A stretch of 64,000 bases of DNA from Dokdonella_A sp046347015 (lineage in GTDB: Bacteria > Pseudomonadota > Gammaproteobacteria > Xanthomonadales > Rhodanobacteraceae): positions 1 to 64,000 of the forward strand of contig JAXMHA010000004.1 in the NCBI GenBank assembly GCA_046347015.1. The letters run 5' to 3'. The translations under genes were made by a program, and so were the position numbers. Under the pieces are notes generated by a model that saw only the letters and a list, made by a program, of their open reading frames with translations, ran no database searches and was not told the DNA's origin. Position 1 is the stretch's first letter. Each line of letters begins with the position of its first letter. This document shows, in pieces, positions 16,373 through 26,400 of this stretch.

Positions 16373-18409
16373 ATGCAGATCAGGGACAGGACCAGCAGCA
16401 GTCCGATTCGCTTCGACACGATCGAGATCGATGGCGACGGCCATCGCCTGCGTGTCGATGGCGTCGCCGTGCCGCTGGAACGCAAGGCATTCGCGGTGCT
16501 GCTGCTGCTGGTGCAGCATCCGGGCCGCGTATTTACCCGCGATGAGATTCTCGACGCGGTTTGGGGCCATTCGCACATCAGCCCCGGGGTGCTCAACCGG
16601 ATCGTGACGCTGTTGCGGCAGGCGCTTGGCGAATCGGGCGAATCGCACCGTTACCTGCACACCGTCCATGGCGTCGGCTACCGCTTCGACCTTCCGGTCT
16701 TGCCGGCCCCCGAATCGGCAGGTTTACCCGAGTCGGCGGTGACGCTTGCGCCGTTGAACGATGCGACGTCGAGCGAACCCTCGAATCCGGCGCCGGCTGT
16801 CGAGAATGAAAGTGCCGGTGGCGCGCCGATCGAGCGATCGAAGGCGCGGTGGCTGGTTCCGGCGGCAATCGCCGCGGTCGTGCTAGCCATCATCGTCGCC
16901 GGCGTTGCCTGGGTCCTGCTGTCACCCCCATCGACCACGCCGACCGTCAACGTCGACGCGGGCGCGCCGCGCTCCATCGCCGTGCTGCCGCTCACCAACC
17001 GAAGCAATGACCCGACCCAGCAGTTCTTCGCGGACGGCGTTGCGCAAAACCTGGTCTCAACGCTGTCGCAGTTCGAGGGCTTGCGCGTGGTCGGCACGCG
17101 GTCCTCGTTCCGGTTCCGCGACAGCAAGGAAGACGGGAAGGCCATTGGTGCAAAGCTCGGTGTCGACTACCTGATCGCAGGCAGCGTGGACCGCGCCGGC
17201 GACAAGGTACGCATCACGATCGAGCTGATCCGGACCGCCGATGCCAGCGTGGAGTGGACGCAAAACTTCGACCGGCCGTACAGCGACCTCTTTGCGCTGC
17301 AGGATGAAATCGCGCTGACGGTCGCCGGCGCGCTGCATGTCAAACTGCTGCACGCCGCGCAAGCCGCGTTCAAGGCCGGACGGCCCGCCAGCGGCAACCT
17401 GAAGGCTTACAGTGCCTTCCTCGAAGGCGCCTACTTCATGTACCGCAACGATGCGCCCCGCGCCCTCGAGCAATACAGCGAGGCGGTAAGACTCGACCCG
17501 GGCTATGCGCAAGCCTGGGCCTGGATGAGTTTCACGAGGACCGAGTACGCAAGGTTTGCATTGGCTGGCGACGCGGCGCGCACGGCCTACGCGAAGGCCC
17601 GCGAAGAGGTCGACACCGCCCTGCGGCTCGATCCAACGTTTGGCGAATCCCACGCGACCAAGGCGCACCTCATGGCCGCGGCCGATCACGACTGGAACGG
17701 CGCGCTCGCGGAGATGCGCATCGGCATGTCGCTCGTGCCGGAAACCGACCAATCACACGGCGCGATGAGTCGGTTGCTGGCAACGCTCGGCCGGATGAAC
17801 GAAGCGATCGAAGAGACATCGAAATTCATGTCGGGTGATCCTCTCTCGAATTTCGGCTACGTGCACATGGCGAGGTTCGAGGCCAGCCTGGGCCGGCTGG
17901 ACGATGCCGAGTCGAGCTTGCGCAACGGTGCGCAGAAGAACCCCGACAGCCGGGACATGTACGCCAGCTTGCGGGCGCACCTCGCCGTCTTGCGTGGCGA
18001 TGCGGTCGCGGCCCGGGCCGCGGCCGAGTCGATGGTTCCGGGCCCGTGGCGCGATCGAGTCCTGACGCTGGCGCTCCAGATCGGGCGTGACCGGGCGGCC
18101 GCGGACGATGCATTGCGGCGCTTGGAACAGATGGATAGCCCGAGCGATGACAACGCCTACGGCATCGCGCGAATTCATGCCTTGCGCGGCGATGCCGACA
18201 AGACTTTCGAGTGGCTTGACACCGACCGGAAGCGGGGCAGTCACGCCGCGCACTACGTGTTGCACGATCCGTTCTTGCTTCGGTTCCGGGACGACCCGCG
18301 CTTGGCCGCCTATTGCCGCAATGAGGGATTGCCGCCCCCGTCGGGCAGCGAGGCGCTTGGCGTCGACGAGATCCGTGCCAGGCTGGCCGCGAAGCGCCGA
18401 TCGGGCTGA
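16373..18409 (+). CDS. Membrane-anchored winged-helix/TolB-like/TPR transcriptional regulator
   Basis: 678 residues. There is an N-terminal OmpR/PhoB-type winged helix (about 14-107: PLERKAFAVLLLLVQHPGRVF, TRDEILDAVWG, VHGVGYRF) and a single transmembrane helix at about 160-183. A TolB-like/FlgO N-terminal-type domain follows (about 200-295: IAVLPLTNRSND, FFADGVAQNLVSTLS, YLIAGSVDR), then C-terminal TPR repeats from about 330. This is the CadC-like one-component layout, with DNA binding inside and sensing outside. ATG 16373 matches the domain boundary; a TTG at 16292 would add 27 residues. Its divergent position to the secreted small gene suggests it may control it and its neighbours, by inference only. 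Confidence 0.85.
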   Translation: MQIRDRTSSSPIRFDTIEIDGDGHRLRVDGVAVPLERKAFAVLLLLVQHPGRVFTRDEILDAVWGHSHISPGVLNRIVTLLRQALGESGESHRYLHTVHGVGYRFDLPVLPAPESAGLPESAVTLAPLNDATSSEPSNPAPAVENESAGGAPIERSKARWLVPAAIAAVVLAIIVAGVAWVLLSPPSTTPTVNVDAGAPRSIAVLPLTNRSNDPTQQFFADGVAQNLVSTLSQFEGLRVVGTRSSFRFRDSKEDGKAIGAKLGVDYLIAGSVDRAGDKVRITIELIRTADASVEWTQNFDRPYSDLFALQDEIALTVAGALHVKLLHAAQAAFKAGRPASGNLKAYSAFLEGAYFMYRNDAPRALEQYSEAVRLDPGYAQAWAWMSFTRTEYARFALAGDAARTAYAKAREEVDTALRLDPTFGESHATKAHLMAAADHDWNGALAEMRIGMSLVPETDQSHGAMSRLLATLGRMNEAIEETSKFMSGDPLSNFGYVHMARFEASLGRLDDAESSLRNGAQKNPDSRDMYASLRAHLAVLRGDAVAARAAAESMVPGPWRDRVLTLALQIGRDRAAADDALRRLEQMDSPSDDNAYGIARIHALRGDADKTFEWLDTDRKRGSHAAHYVLHDPFLLRFRDDPRLAAYCRNEGLPPPSGSEALGVDEIRARLAAKRRSG

Positions 18410-18442
18410 CGCTCGGGCGTCGCGTGGTCCGGGCGCAGGGCG

Positions 18443-20338
18443 TCAGGCTTCCAGCGACGCGAGGTCGCCCTTCTGCTCGAGCCATTCCTTGCGGTCGCCC
18501 GCGCGTTTCTTCGACAGCAGCAGGTCCATCACCGCCGCGGCGCCGTCGTTCGCGCCGACGGTCAGTTGCACGAGGCGCCGCGTGTCCGGCGCCATTGCCG
18601 ACTCGCGCAACTGCGACGGATTCATCTCGCCGAGACCCTTGAATCGCGTGACCGACACCGCGCCCTTGATGCGGTCGCGGCGGATGCGTTCCAGCGTTGC
18701 GTCGCGCTCGACGTCGTCGAGGCAATAGAACACCTGCTTGCCGGCGTCGACCCGGAACAGTGGCGGCATCGCGACGAACACGTGCCCTTCGCGCACCAGC
18801 ATCGGGAAATGCCGCAGGAACAACGCCGCCAGCAAGGTCGCGATGTGCAGGCCGTCGGAGTCGGCATCGGCCAGGATGATGATGCGGCCGTAGCGCAGGC
18901 CCGTGATGTCGTCCTTGCCGGGGTCGCAGCCGATCGCGACGGCGAGGTCGTGGACTTCCTGCGATGCCAGTACCGATCCCGACGCCACTTCCCAGGTATT
19001 GAGGATCTTGCCGCGCAGCGGCAGGATCGCCTGGAACTCGCGGTCGCGCGCCTGACGCGCGCTGCCGCCGGCCGAATCACCTTCGACGAGGAACAGCTCG
19101 GTCTGCGTCAGGTCGGTCGACGAGCAGTCGGCGAGCTTGCCGGGCAGGGCAGGCCCTTGCGTGATCTTCTTGCGGACGACCTGCTTTTCGGCCTTGAGGC
19201 GCGCGGTCGCGTGTTCGATCGCCAGCCGCGCAATCGCCTCGCCGGTGTCGATGTGCTGGTTGAGGTAGAGCGAGAACGCATCGTGCAGCGCGCCCTCGAC
19301 CAGCGCCGCCGCGTCGCGCGAGGAGAGGCGTTCCTTGGTCTGGCCGGAGAACTGCGGATCCGGCATCTTCACCGACAACACGAAGGCAAGCCGATCCCAC
19401 ACGTCTTCCGGCGCGAGCTTGATGCCGCGCGGCAGCAGGTTGCGGAACTCGCAGAATTCGCGCAGCGCGTTGGTGAGGCCGGTGCGCAAGCCGTTGACAT
19501 GCGTACCACCCTGCACCGTCGGAATCAGGTTGACGTAGCTCTCCTGCGCCAGATCGCCGCCCGGCAGCCAGGCGAGCGCGGCGTCGATCGTGCCGCTGTC
19601 GCGTTCGGTCGACGCGGCGAACAGGTCTTCGGGCAAATGCGGCTCGACACCGATCAATCCGCCGAGGTAACCGGTGAGGCCATCCTCATAGCGCCACTCC
19701 GACGTGTTGCCGCTGGCTTCGTCCGTCAGACGCACGGTCAGTCCTGCGCACAACACCGCTTTCGCGCGGAGCACGTGTTCGAGGCGCGCGAGCGCGATCC
19801 GCGGTGAATCGAAATACGCCGGGTCCGGCCAGAAGCGCACCGTCGTGCCGGTCTGCTTCTTCGGTACGCTGCCGGTTTCCTCCAGCGGCTTGACGCGTTC
19901 ACCGTGTGCGAACGCCATCTGCCACACCTTGCCGTCGCGCCGCACCGTGACTTCGAGTTTCTCGGACAGCGCGTTGACGACCGATACGCCGACGCCGTGC
20001 AGGCCACCGGAGAAACCATAGTTGCGATGCGAGAACTTGCCGCCGGCGTGCAGGCGCGTGAGGACCAGCTCGACTCCCGGGATGCCCTCGTCGGGGTGGA
20101 TGTCGACCGGCATGCCGCGGCCGTCATCGGTCACTTCGACCGAACCGTCGACATGGACGACCACCTCGATCAGCGTCGCGTGGCCGGCAAGCGCCTCGTC
20201 GACCGAGTTGTCGATGACTTCCTGCGCGAGGTGGTTCGGCCGCGTCGTGTCGGTGTACATCCCGGGCCGTCGACGGACCGGGTCGAGGCCCGACAGCACC
20301 TCGATGTCGGCAGCGTTGTATTTCGACGATGTGGTCAT
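18443..20338 (-). CDS. parE: DNA topoisomerase IV subunit B
   Basis: ATPase subunit of the decatenating type IIA topoisomerase. It is 631 residues (E. coli ParE 630). The GHKL ATPase has the N-box EVIDNSVDEALAG, G1 DDGRGMPVD and G2 GGLHGVGVSVVNALS. The transducer QTK-type loop is followed by the Toprim EGDSAGGSARQARDR, with the metal site DADSDGLHI and the C-terminal RFKGLGEMNPSQL. The ParE length and MTTSSKYNAADIEVLSGLDPVRRRPGMY, split as SKYNAADIEVLSGLDPV and RRRPGMY, separate it from GyrB (about 800 aa). ATG is at 20338. It is oriented leftward, convergent with the regulator at 18409. Confidence 0.96.
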   Translation of the reverse strand: MTTSSKYNAADIEVLSGLDPVRRRPGMYTDTTRPNHLAQEVIDNSVDEALAGHATLIEVVVHVDGSVEVTDDGRGMPVDIHPDEGIPGVELVLTRLHAGGKFSHRNYGFSGGLHGVGVSVVNALSEKLEVTVRRDGKVWQMAFAHGERVKPLEETGSVPKKQTGTTVRFWPDPAYFDSPRIALARLEHVLRAKAVLCAGLTVRLTDEASGNTSEWRYEDGLTGYLGGLIGVEPHLPEDLFAASTERDSGTIDAALAWLPGGDLAQESYVNLIPTVQGGTHVNGLRTGLTNALREFCEFRNLLPRGIKLAPEDVWDRLAFVLSVKMPDPQFSGQTKERLSSRDAAALVEGALHDAFSLYLNQHIDTGEAIARLAIEHATARLKAEKQVVRKKITQGPALPGKLADCSSTDLTQTELFLVEGDSAGGSARQARDREFQAILPLRGKILNTWEVASGSVLASQEVHDLAVAIGCDPGKDDITGLRYGRIIILADADSDGLHIATLLAALFLRHFPMLVREGHVFVAMPPLFRVDAGKQVFYCLDDVERDATLERIRRDRIKGAVSVTRFKGLGEMNPSQLRESAMAPDTRRLVQLTVGANDGAAAVMDLLLSKKRAGDRKEWLEQKGDLASLEA

Positions 20339-20426
20339 GCGGAGTGCTTGGCGTGATTGCGGGGAGACCGCAAGGATTCGCCCATGTCCGGGCGCCCGGT
20401 GGGGAGTCGGACGCCGGGATGCGGAT

Positions 20427-22241
20427 TCATGCGGCTGCAGCGACGCCGACGGGTGCGCAACGCGCATCGAGCCACGCACGGTCGGCGGGATCCTCGAGCA
20501 ACGGCGCCAGCCGCTCACGCACCATCGCGTGGTAGCCGTCGAGCCAAGCGGTCTCGCCTGCATCGAGGAGCGACAATTCGAGGAGGCGCGTGTCGATCGG
20601 ACACAGCGTCAACGTTTCGAACGCGAGGAACTCGCCGAACTCACTGCCACCCGCCGCGATCGTCGCGGCCAGGTTCTCGATGCGCACGCCGTGCCGGCCG
20701 GGCTTGTAGATCCCGGGTTCGATCGACGTGATCATCCCGACGTCCATCGGTTCGAGGTGCTGCGCCGAACGTGGCGGGCGGATCGACTGCGGGCCTTCGT
20801 GCACGTTGAGGCAATAGCCGACGCCATGGCCGGTGCCATGACCGTAGTCGACGCCGGCGGCCCAGATCGGGGCCCGAGCCAGCGCGTCGATTTGTTGCCC
20901 CGACGTGCCGCGCGGGAATTTCGCACGTGACAACGCGATGACGCCCTTCAGCACCAGCGTCACGTCGCGGCGTTGCTCCGGCGTCGTCTCGCCGAGGGCC
21001 CACATGCGGGTGATGTCGGTGGTGCCGCCGAGGTATTGCGCGCCGGAGTCGATCAGCAGCATCCCGCGCGGATTCAAGGCCGCGTGGGATTCCGGCGTCG
21101 CGCGATAGTGCGGAAGGGCCGCGTTGGCCTCGTAGCCCGCGATCGTCGAGAAGCTCTCGCTGACGAAACCGGGTTGCTGCGCCCGCAACTCGCGGAGCTT
21201 GCCGTCGACGTCGAGTTCCGTGAGGTGCTTGCCATCCTTGAGCGATTGTTCGAGCCCGCGCGCGCCGCGCACGAGCGCGACGCCGTCGCGGCGCATCGCT
21301 TCGCGCACGTGGTCGAGTTCCTTCGCGTCCTTGCGGGCCTTGGCAGCGCCGATCGGGCTGGCGGTCTCGATGAGCGTGACGTGGCCGGGAATCCGGTGGG
21401 CGATGGCGGCGGAAACCTGGGCTGGCGACAGCAGGAGCCGCGCCGTCGCGGGAAGGCTTGCGAGCGTGTCACCTGCCGAACGGTACGGTGCGAGCATGAT
21501 GCGGTCGCCCGCCAGTGCAGCCTTGAGGGCGGATTCGATCCGCGTCTCGTCGATGAACAGCGTTGCCGCTTCCGGATCGACCAGCAGGTGGGACAGGAAC
21601 ACGGGGTTGTACTCGATGTCGCTGCCGCGCAGGTTCAGTACCCACGCGATTTCATCCAGCGCCGACACGAAGTGGTGCGTCGCGCCAGCCTTGTGCATGG
21701 CCTCGCGGACACTGGCGAACTTTTCCGCGCGGGTGTGGATCGCGTACGCGGCCGGATGTTCGTAAACGGGCGCGTGGGGCAGGCCCGGCCGATCGGCCCA
21801 GATCACGGCGGGCAGGTCATCTTCGATCAGTTCCGCACCGGATCGTGCAAGATGTTCGCGCAGCGACCGCTCCGAGGCCAGCGAAAGCATGTCCGCGGCA
21901 CAGGCCACCTTGTCATTCGCACCAACGTGCGCGCACAGCCAACCGATGTGCTCAGGGGTGTGTGGGACATTCAATTTCATCAGTTCGATGCCGCTGCCGG
22001 CGAGCTGTCGTTCCGCCTGCGAGAAATACCGCGAGTCGGTCCACAGGCCCGCGAAGTCGGCGGTGACGACGAGCGTGCCGGCCGATCCGGTGAATCCCGA
22101 CAGCCACTCGCGTGCCAGCCAGTGCGCCGGCAGGTACTCCGAAAGATGCGGGTCGGCGGTCGGCACGATGCAGGCGGCGACGCCGCGTTGCTGCATCACG
22201 CCGCGCAGGGCGGCGAGGCGTTCGGGGATGGGGAAATTCAT
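20427..22241 (-). CDS. Xaa-Pro aminopeptidase (M24B, XPNPEP1-like)
   Basis: Manganese peptidase that removes an N-terminal residue preceding proline. The 604-residue form has two creatinase-N domains before the pita-bread M24 domain, like the long XPNPEP1 type and unlike the 440-residue E. coli PepP. Metal ligands are visible in order: Asp in LIDSGAQYLG, Asp in GTTDITRMW, His in GHGTGHGVGYCL, Glu in ITSIEPGIY and Glu in GVRIENLA. The N-terminal VPTADPHLSEYLPAHW and FTGSAGTLVVT are family marks. ATG is at 22241. The 157 bp up to pyrG on the other strand form a divergent promoter region. Confidence 0.94.
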   Translation of the reverse strand: MNFPIPERLAALRGVMQQRGVAACIVPTADPHLSEYLPAHWLAREWLSGFTGSAGTLVVTADFAGLWTDSRYFSQAERQLAGSGIELMKLNVPHTPEHIGWLCAHVGANDKVACAADMLSLASERSLREHLARSGAELIEDDLPAVIWADRPGLPHAPVYEHPAAYAIHTRAEKFASVREAMHKAGATHHFVSALDEIAWVLNLRGSDIEYNPVFLSHLLVDPEAATLFIDETRIESALKAALAGDRIMLAPYRSAGDTLASLPATARLLLSPAQVSAAIAHRIPGHVTLIETASPIGAAKARKDAKELDHVREAMRRDGVALVRGARGLEQSLKDGKHLTELDVDGKLRELRAQQPGFVSESFSTIAGYEANAALPHYRATPESHAALNPRGMLLIDSGAQYLGGTTDITRMWALGETTPEQRRDVTLVLKGVIALSRAKFPRGTSGQQIDALARAPIWAAGVDYGHGTGHGVGYCLNVHEGPQSIRPPRSAQHLEPMDVGMITSIEPGIYKPGRHGVRIENLAATIAAGGSEFGEFLAFETLTLCPIDTRLLELSLLDAGETAWLDGYHAMVRERLAPLLEDPADRAWLDARCAPVGVAAAA

Positions 22242-22398
22242 GGTGCGATGCTAGCAAGAGTCCAAGCCGGGATCGAAATTTGCCTGCCGGCGGGCCACAT
22301 CCGGATTGCAGGCCCCCGCGGTGGTTTCCGGCCACGCTCCGGTGCCGAAACCACCGTTCGGTCCATGTAGAATAGGCCTTTCAGCACCCGGTCCGGCC

Positions 22399-24060
22399 AT
22401 GACCCCCCTCATCTTCGTCACCGGCGGCGTGGTGTCCTCGCTCGGCAAGGGCATCGCGTCGGCGTCGCTCGCGTCGATCCTCGAGGCGCGTGGCCTTTCC
22501 GTCACGTTGATGAAGCTCGATCCGTACATCAACGTCGATCCGGGCACGATGAGCCCGTTCCAGCACGGCGAGGTGTATGTCACCGACGACGGCGCCGAGA
22601 CCGATCTCGACCTCGGCCACTACGAGCGCTTCGTGCGCACCCGCCTGACCGGCCGAAATTCCATCACCACCGGCAAGATCTACGAGAGCGTCATCGCGAA
22701 GGAGCGGCGGGGCGACTACCTCGGCGCAACGGTGCAGGTCATTCCGCACATCACCGACGAGATCAAGCACAAGATCTACGACGCGACGCACGGCTACGAT
22801 GTCGGCCTCGTCGAGATCGGCGGCACCGTCGGCGACATCGAGTCGCTGCCGTTCCTCGAGGCGATCCGGCAGATCCGGATCGAGCACGGCACGGCCGCAT
22901 CGCTGTTCATGCACCTGACGTTGGTGCCGTTCATCAAGGCCGCCGGCGAGATCAAGACCAAGCCGACCCAGCACTCGGTCAAGGAATTGCGTTCGATCGG
23001 CATCCAGCCGGACATCCTGCTGTGCCGGTGCGAACAACCATTGCCGCAATCGGACCGGCGCAAGATCGCGCTGTTCACGAACGTCCCCGAGAAGGCGGTC
23101 ATCAGCGCGCCCGACGTCGACATCATTTATCGCCTGCCGTTGTGGCTGCGCTCGCAAGGGCTCGACGACATCGTCGTTGACCAGCTCGGGCTTGACGCGA
23201 AGCCGGCCGACATGACCGAGTGGGAGCGTACCGTCGACGCGATCGAGCACCCGAAGGGCTCCGTCGACATCGCGATCGTCGGCAAGTACGTCGAGCACAA
23301 GGATGCCTACAAGTCGCTCGGCGAGGCGTTGCGCCACGGCGGCCTCAAGCAACGCCTGCGGGTCAACCTGCACTGGGTCGAATCGGAAGAGGTCGAACAG
23401 CATGGCGCCGAGCGCCTCGCCGCGATGGACGGGATCCTGGTTCCCGGCGGGTTCGGGCGGCGTGGTTTCGAAGGCAAGATCGCCGCGGTGCGGTTCGCGC
23501 GGGAGCAGGGCATTCCGTATCTCGGCATTTGCTACGGCATGCACGCGGCGGTCATCGATTTCGCCCGCAACGTGGCCGGGCTCGCGGGCGCGAACTCGAC
23601 CGAGAACGATCGCAGTTGCGCCGATCCGGTGATCGGATTGATCACCGAGTGGACGACCAGCAGCGGTGACGTCGAGACGCGGGACGAAAGCTCCGGCAAG
23701 GGCGGGACGATGCGGCTCGGCGCGCAGGAGTGCCGGCTCAAGGCCGGGACGCTCGCGCGCGAGTTGTACGGCACCGAGGTGATCCGCGAGCGGCACCGCC
23801 ACCGCTACGAGTTCAACAACCGCTACCGGCAGGCATTCGAGGACCTCGGCCTCGTCATTTCCGGCAAGTCGATGGATGACCTGCTGGTCGAGATCGTCGA
23901 GCTGCGCGACCATCCGTGGTTCCTCGCCTGCCAATTCCATCCGGAGTTCACGTCGACGCCGCGGGATGGCCATCCGTTGTTCACCGGCTTCATTCGCGCC
24001 GCCAGCGAGTTCAAGGCCGTGCGCGAGGCGCCGCGTTTCGCGAAGGAAGCCGCGGGGTGA
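22399..24060 (+). CDS. pyrG: CTP synthase
   Basis: Converts UTP, ATP and glutamine to CTP. The 553-residue product has the synthetase P-loop GGVVSSLGKGIASAS, the DPYINVDPGTMSPFQHGEVYV block (split as DPYINVDPGTM and SPFQHGEVYV), and EIGGTVGDIES. A C-terminal class I glutamine amidotransferase follows, with PGGFGRRG, the nucleophile Cys in GICYGMHAAV and the His/Glu pair in CQFHPEF. ATG 22399 gives MTPLIFVTGG. A TAGAAT at 22368-22373 may be the -10 element. It is the first gene of the rightward pyrG-kdsA-eno-ftsB-ispD-ispF run. Confidence 0.97.
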   Translation: MTPLIFVTGGVVSSLGKGIASASLASILEARGLSVTLMKLDPYINVDPGTMSPFQHGEVYVTDDGAETDLDLGHYERFVRTRLTGRNSITTGKIYESVIAKERRGDYLGATVQVIPHITDEIKHKIYDATHGYDVGLVEIGGTVGDIESLPFLEAIRQIRIEHGTAASLFMHLTLVPFIKAAGEIKTKPTQHSVKELRSIGIQPDILLCRCEQPLPQSDRRKIALFTNVPEKAVISAPDVDIIYRLPLWLRSQGLDDIVVDQLGLDAKPADMTEWERTVDAIEHPKGSVDIAIVGKYVEHKDAYKSLGEALRHGGLKQRLRVNLHWVESEEVEQHGAERLAAMDGILVPGGFGRRGFEGKIAAVRFAREQGIPYLGICYGMHAAVIDFARNVAGLAGANSTENDRSCADPVIGLITEWTTSSGDVETRDESSGKGGTMRLGAQECRLKAGTLARELYGTEVIRERHRHRYEFNNRYRQAFEDLGLVISGKSMDDLLVEIVELRDHPWFLACQFHPEFTSTPRDGHPLFTGFIRAASEFKAVREAPRFAKEAAG

Positions 24061-24133
24061 CGGGGGTCCGGGTCAACGGGCACGCACTCCGCCGGCGCAC
24101 TGGCGCTCGCGCCGAAGGCGAGCCGGAATCGCC

Positions 24134-24967
24134 ATGAACCTGTGCGGATTCGAGGTCGGCCTGGACCGGCCGTTGTTCCTGATCGCGGGACCGTGCGTCA
24201 TCGAATCGGAACAACTCGCCCTGGACACGGCCGGCACGTTGAGGGAAATCGCAGAAAGGCTCGGTATCCCATTCATTTTCAAGAGCTCTTTTGACAAGGC
24301 CAACCGCACTTCGGTGGATGGCTATCGCGGGCTCGGCATCGACGAGGGCTTGCGCATCCTCGGCGCAGTGAAGCGGGAGATCGGGGTGCCGGTGCTGACC
24401 GACGTGCACGAATACACGCCGCTCGATGCCGTCGCCGCGGTCGTCGACGTGCTGCAGACGCCGGCCTTCCTCTGCCGGCAGACCGATTTCATCCGCAATG
24501 TGGCGCGGCAGGGTCGACCGGTGAACATCAAGAAGGGCCAGTTCCTGTCGCCGTGGGATATGCAGAACGTGGTCGACAAGGCGCGCGCCGAAGGCAACGG
24601 CCAGATCATGGTGTGCGAGCGCGGCGCGAGCTTCGGTTACAACAACCTCGTGTCCGACATGCGCTCGCTCGCGGTGATGCGCGCGACGGGGTGTCCGGTG
24701 GTTTTCGACGCGACGCACTCGGTGCAGTTGCCGGGCGGGCAGGGCAACAAATCCGGTGGCCAGCGCGAGTTCGTGCCGGTGCTGGCGCGGGCGGCCGTCG
24801 CGGTGGGGGTGGCCGGTTTGTTCATGGAAACCCATCCCGATCCCGGCCGTGCCCTGTCCGATGGCCCGAACGCGTGGCCGCTCGACAGGATGGAGCCCCT
24901 GCTGGTGACGTTGAAGGAACTCGACGATGTGGCGAAGCGCTCCGGTTTCCTTGAAGGCACTTCCTGA
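24134..24967 (+). CDS. kdsA: 3-deoxy-8-phosphooctulonate synthase (KDO-8-P synthase)
   Basis: Condenses phosphoenolpyruvate with arabinose 5-phosphate to make KDO-8-phosphate for LPS. The 277-residue TIM-barrel product has FLIAGPCVIES, FIFKSSFDKANRTS, VLTDVHEYTP, DFIRNVARQGRPVNIKKGQF (split as FLCRQTDF and VNIKKGQFLSPWDM), CERGASFGYNNLVSDMRS and METHPDP. ATG 24134 starts MNLCGFEVG. It sits between pyrG and eno as in E. coli-type neighbourhoods. A KDO kinase gene lies at 38968. Confidence 0.97.
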   Translation: MNLCGFEVGLDRPLFLIAGPCVIESEQLALDTAGTLREIAERLGIPFIFKSSFDKANRTSVDGYRGLGIDEGLRILGAVKREIGVPVLTDVHEYTPLDAVAAVVDVLQTPAFLCRQTDFIRNVARQGRPVNIKKGQFLSPWDMQNVVDKARAEGNGQIMVCERGASFGYNNLVSDMRSLAVMRATGCPVVFDATHSVQLPGGQGNKSGGQREFVPVLARAAVAVGVAGLFMETHPDPGRALSDGPNAWPLDRMEPLLVTLKELDDVAKRSGFLEGTS

Positions 24968-24983
24968 ACCCGTCCGTGAAAAG

Positions 24984-25062
24984 TCCTTCGACGAGTTCGG
25001 GACATGGCCGTAGACACATGCGCGGATCCAACCACGTTCCTTCGGCAGGCTGGGGACGAACC
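24984..25062 (+). repeat. Two degenerate REP-like units before eno
   Basis: TCCTTCGACGAGTTCGGGAC (24984-25003) and TCCTTCGGCAGGCTGGGGAC (25038-25057, followed by GAAC) are direct, imperfect copies. They match the widespread intergenic motif of the type CCTTCGACAGGCTCAGGACGA. They fill most of the kdsA-eno gap. Confidence 0.5.
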
Positions 25063-25094
25063 GTTCAATCCCTTTCCTCGACAATCCGATCATC

Positions 25095-26399
25095 ATGACG
25101 ACAACCATCAAGTCGATCCACGCCCGCGAAGTCCTGGACTCGCGCGGCAACCCCACGCTGGAAGCCGAGATCACGCTGGCTGACGGTGCGTTCGGCCACG
25201 CGATCGTGCCGAGCGGCGCGTCGACCGGAACCCGCGAAGCGGTGGAACTTCGCGATGGTGACAAGGCCCGTTATCTCGGCAAGGGCGTGCGCAATGCCGT
25301 GGCCAACGTCAATGGTGAAATCGCGAAGGCCCTTGCCGGATTCGACGCTGCGGACCAGAAGGCGCTCGACGCGGCACTGGTCGCGCTCGACGGCACGCGC
25401 AACAAGTCGCGTCTTGGGGCGAACGCGACGCTGGGTGTGTCGCTGGCGGCGGCGCATGCGGTGGCAGCCTCGCGCCGGGAGCCGCTGTGGCGGTATCTTG
25501 CGCAGGGACGCGTGCCGGTGCTGCCGGTGCCGATGATGAACGTCATCAACGGCGGCGTGCACGCCGACAACCCTCTCGACATGCAGGAGTTCATGCTGGT
25601 GCCGGCGGGCTTCGATCGTTACTCCGAAGCCTTGCGCGCCGGCGTCGAGACTTTCCACGCGCTGAAGGGGCAACTGAAAAGACGGGGCCTGTCGACGTCG
25701 GTCGGTGACGAGGGCGGCTTCGCGCCTGCGTTGCGATCCCACGAGGAAGCGATCGAGGTGATCCTCGAAGCGATCACGGCGGCGGGGTACGAACCCGGCC
25801 AGCAGGTTTGGGTTGCGCTCGATCCGGCGGCATCGGAGTTTTACGCGGACGGCGTGTACGACCTGAAAGGCGAGGCACGCAAGCTCGACGCCGCCGGGAT
25901 GGTGGAACTCTATTCGGGATGGTGCGCGAAGTATCCGATCGTCAGCATCGAGGATGGCTTTGCCGAGGGCGATCAGGCCGGCTGGAAACTGATCACGGAT
26001 AGGCTGGGGAAGACGATCCAGTTGGTCGGGGACGACCTGTTCGTGACCAACCCGGCGATATTCCGCGAGGGCATCGCCGGCCACATCGCGAATGCAATCC
26101 TGATCAAGGTGAACCAGATCGGCACGTTGTCGGAAACGCTGGAAGCGATCGCAATGGCCGAAGCGGCCGGGTATGCCGCCGTGATCTCGCATCGTTCCGG
26201 TGAAACCGAGGACACGACCATCGCCGACCTCGCGGTCGCGACAACGGCGACGCAGATCAAGACCGGGTCGCTCTGCCGCAGCGACCGCATCGCGAAGTAC
26301 AACCGGTTGTTGCGGATCGAAGAGCAACTCGGGAGCGCGGCCCGCTACGCGGGCACCGGCGCATTCCGCCACCTGCCGCAAGGCCGCCGAGGGTCGTGA
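25095..26399 (+). CDS. eno: Enolase
   Basis: Glycolytic 2-phosphoglycerate dehydratase, also a degradosome component in some gammaproteobacteria. The 434-residue product has the N-terminal HAREVLDSRGNPTLE, the flexible loops PSGASTGTREA and MMNVINGGVHADN, the catalytic Glu/Lys region VGDEGGFAP, the metal ligands in VALDPAASEF, SIEDGFAEGD and LVGDDLFVTN, and the signature LIKVNQIGTLSET, then SHRSGETED. ATG 25095. The product ends 1 bp before the TTG start of ftsB, so the two are probably co-translated, as at the E. coli eno-ftsB-type junctions in this group. Confidence 0.97.
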   Translation: MTTTIKSIHAREVLDSRGNPTLEAEITLADGAFGHAIVPSGASTGTREAVELRDGDKARYLGKGVRNAVANVNGEIAKALAGFDAADQKALDAALVALDGTRNKSRLGANATLGVSLAAAHAVAASRREPLWRYLAQGRVPVLPVPMMNVINGGVHADNPLDMQEFMLVPAGFDRYSEALRAGVETFHALKGQLKRRGLSTSVGDEGGFAPALRSHEEAIEVILEAITAAGYEPGQQVWVALDPAASEFYADGVYDLKGEARKLDAAGMVELYSGWCAKYPIVSIEDGFAEGDQAGWKLITDRLGKTIQLVGDDLFVTNPAIFREGIAGHIANAILIKVNQIGTLSETLEAIAMAEAAGYAAVISHRSGETEDTTIADLAVATTATQIKTGSLCRSDRIAKYNRLLRIEEQLGSAARYAGTGAFRHLPQGRRGS

Positions 26400-26400
26400 T

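Noticed and set aside
24968..25094. Regulatory RNA leader for eno
   Set aside because: The gap is explained by two degenerate REP-like motifs; no riboswitch-like conserved core is visible.
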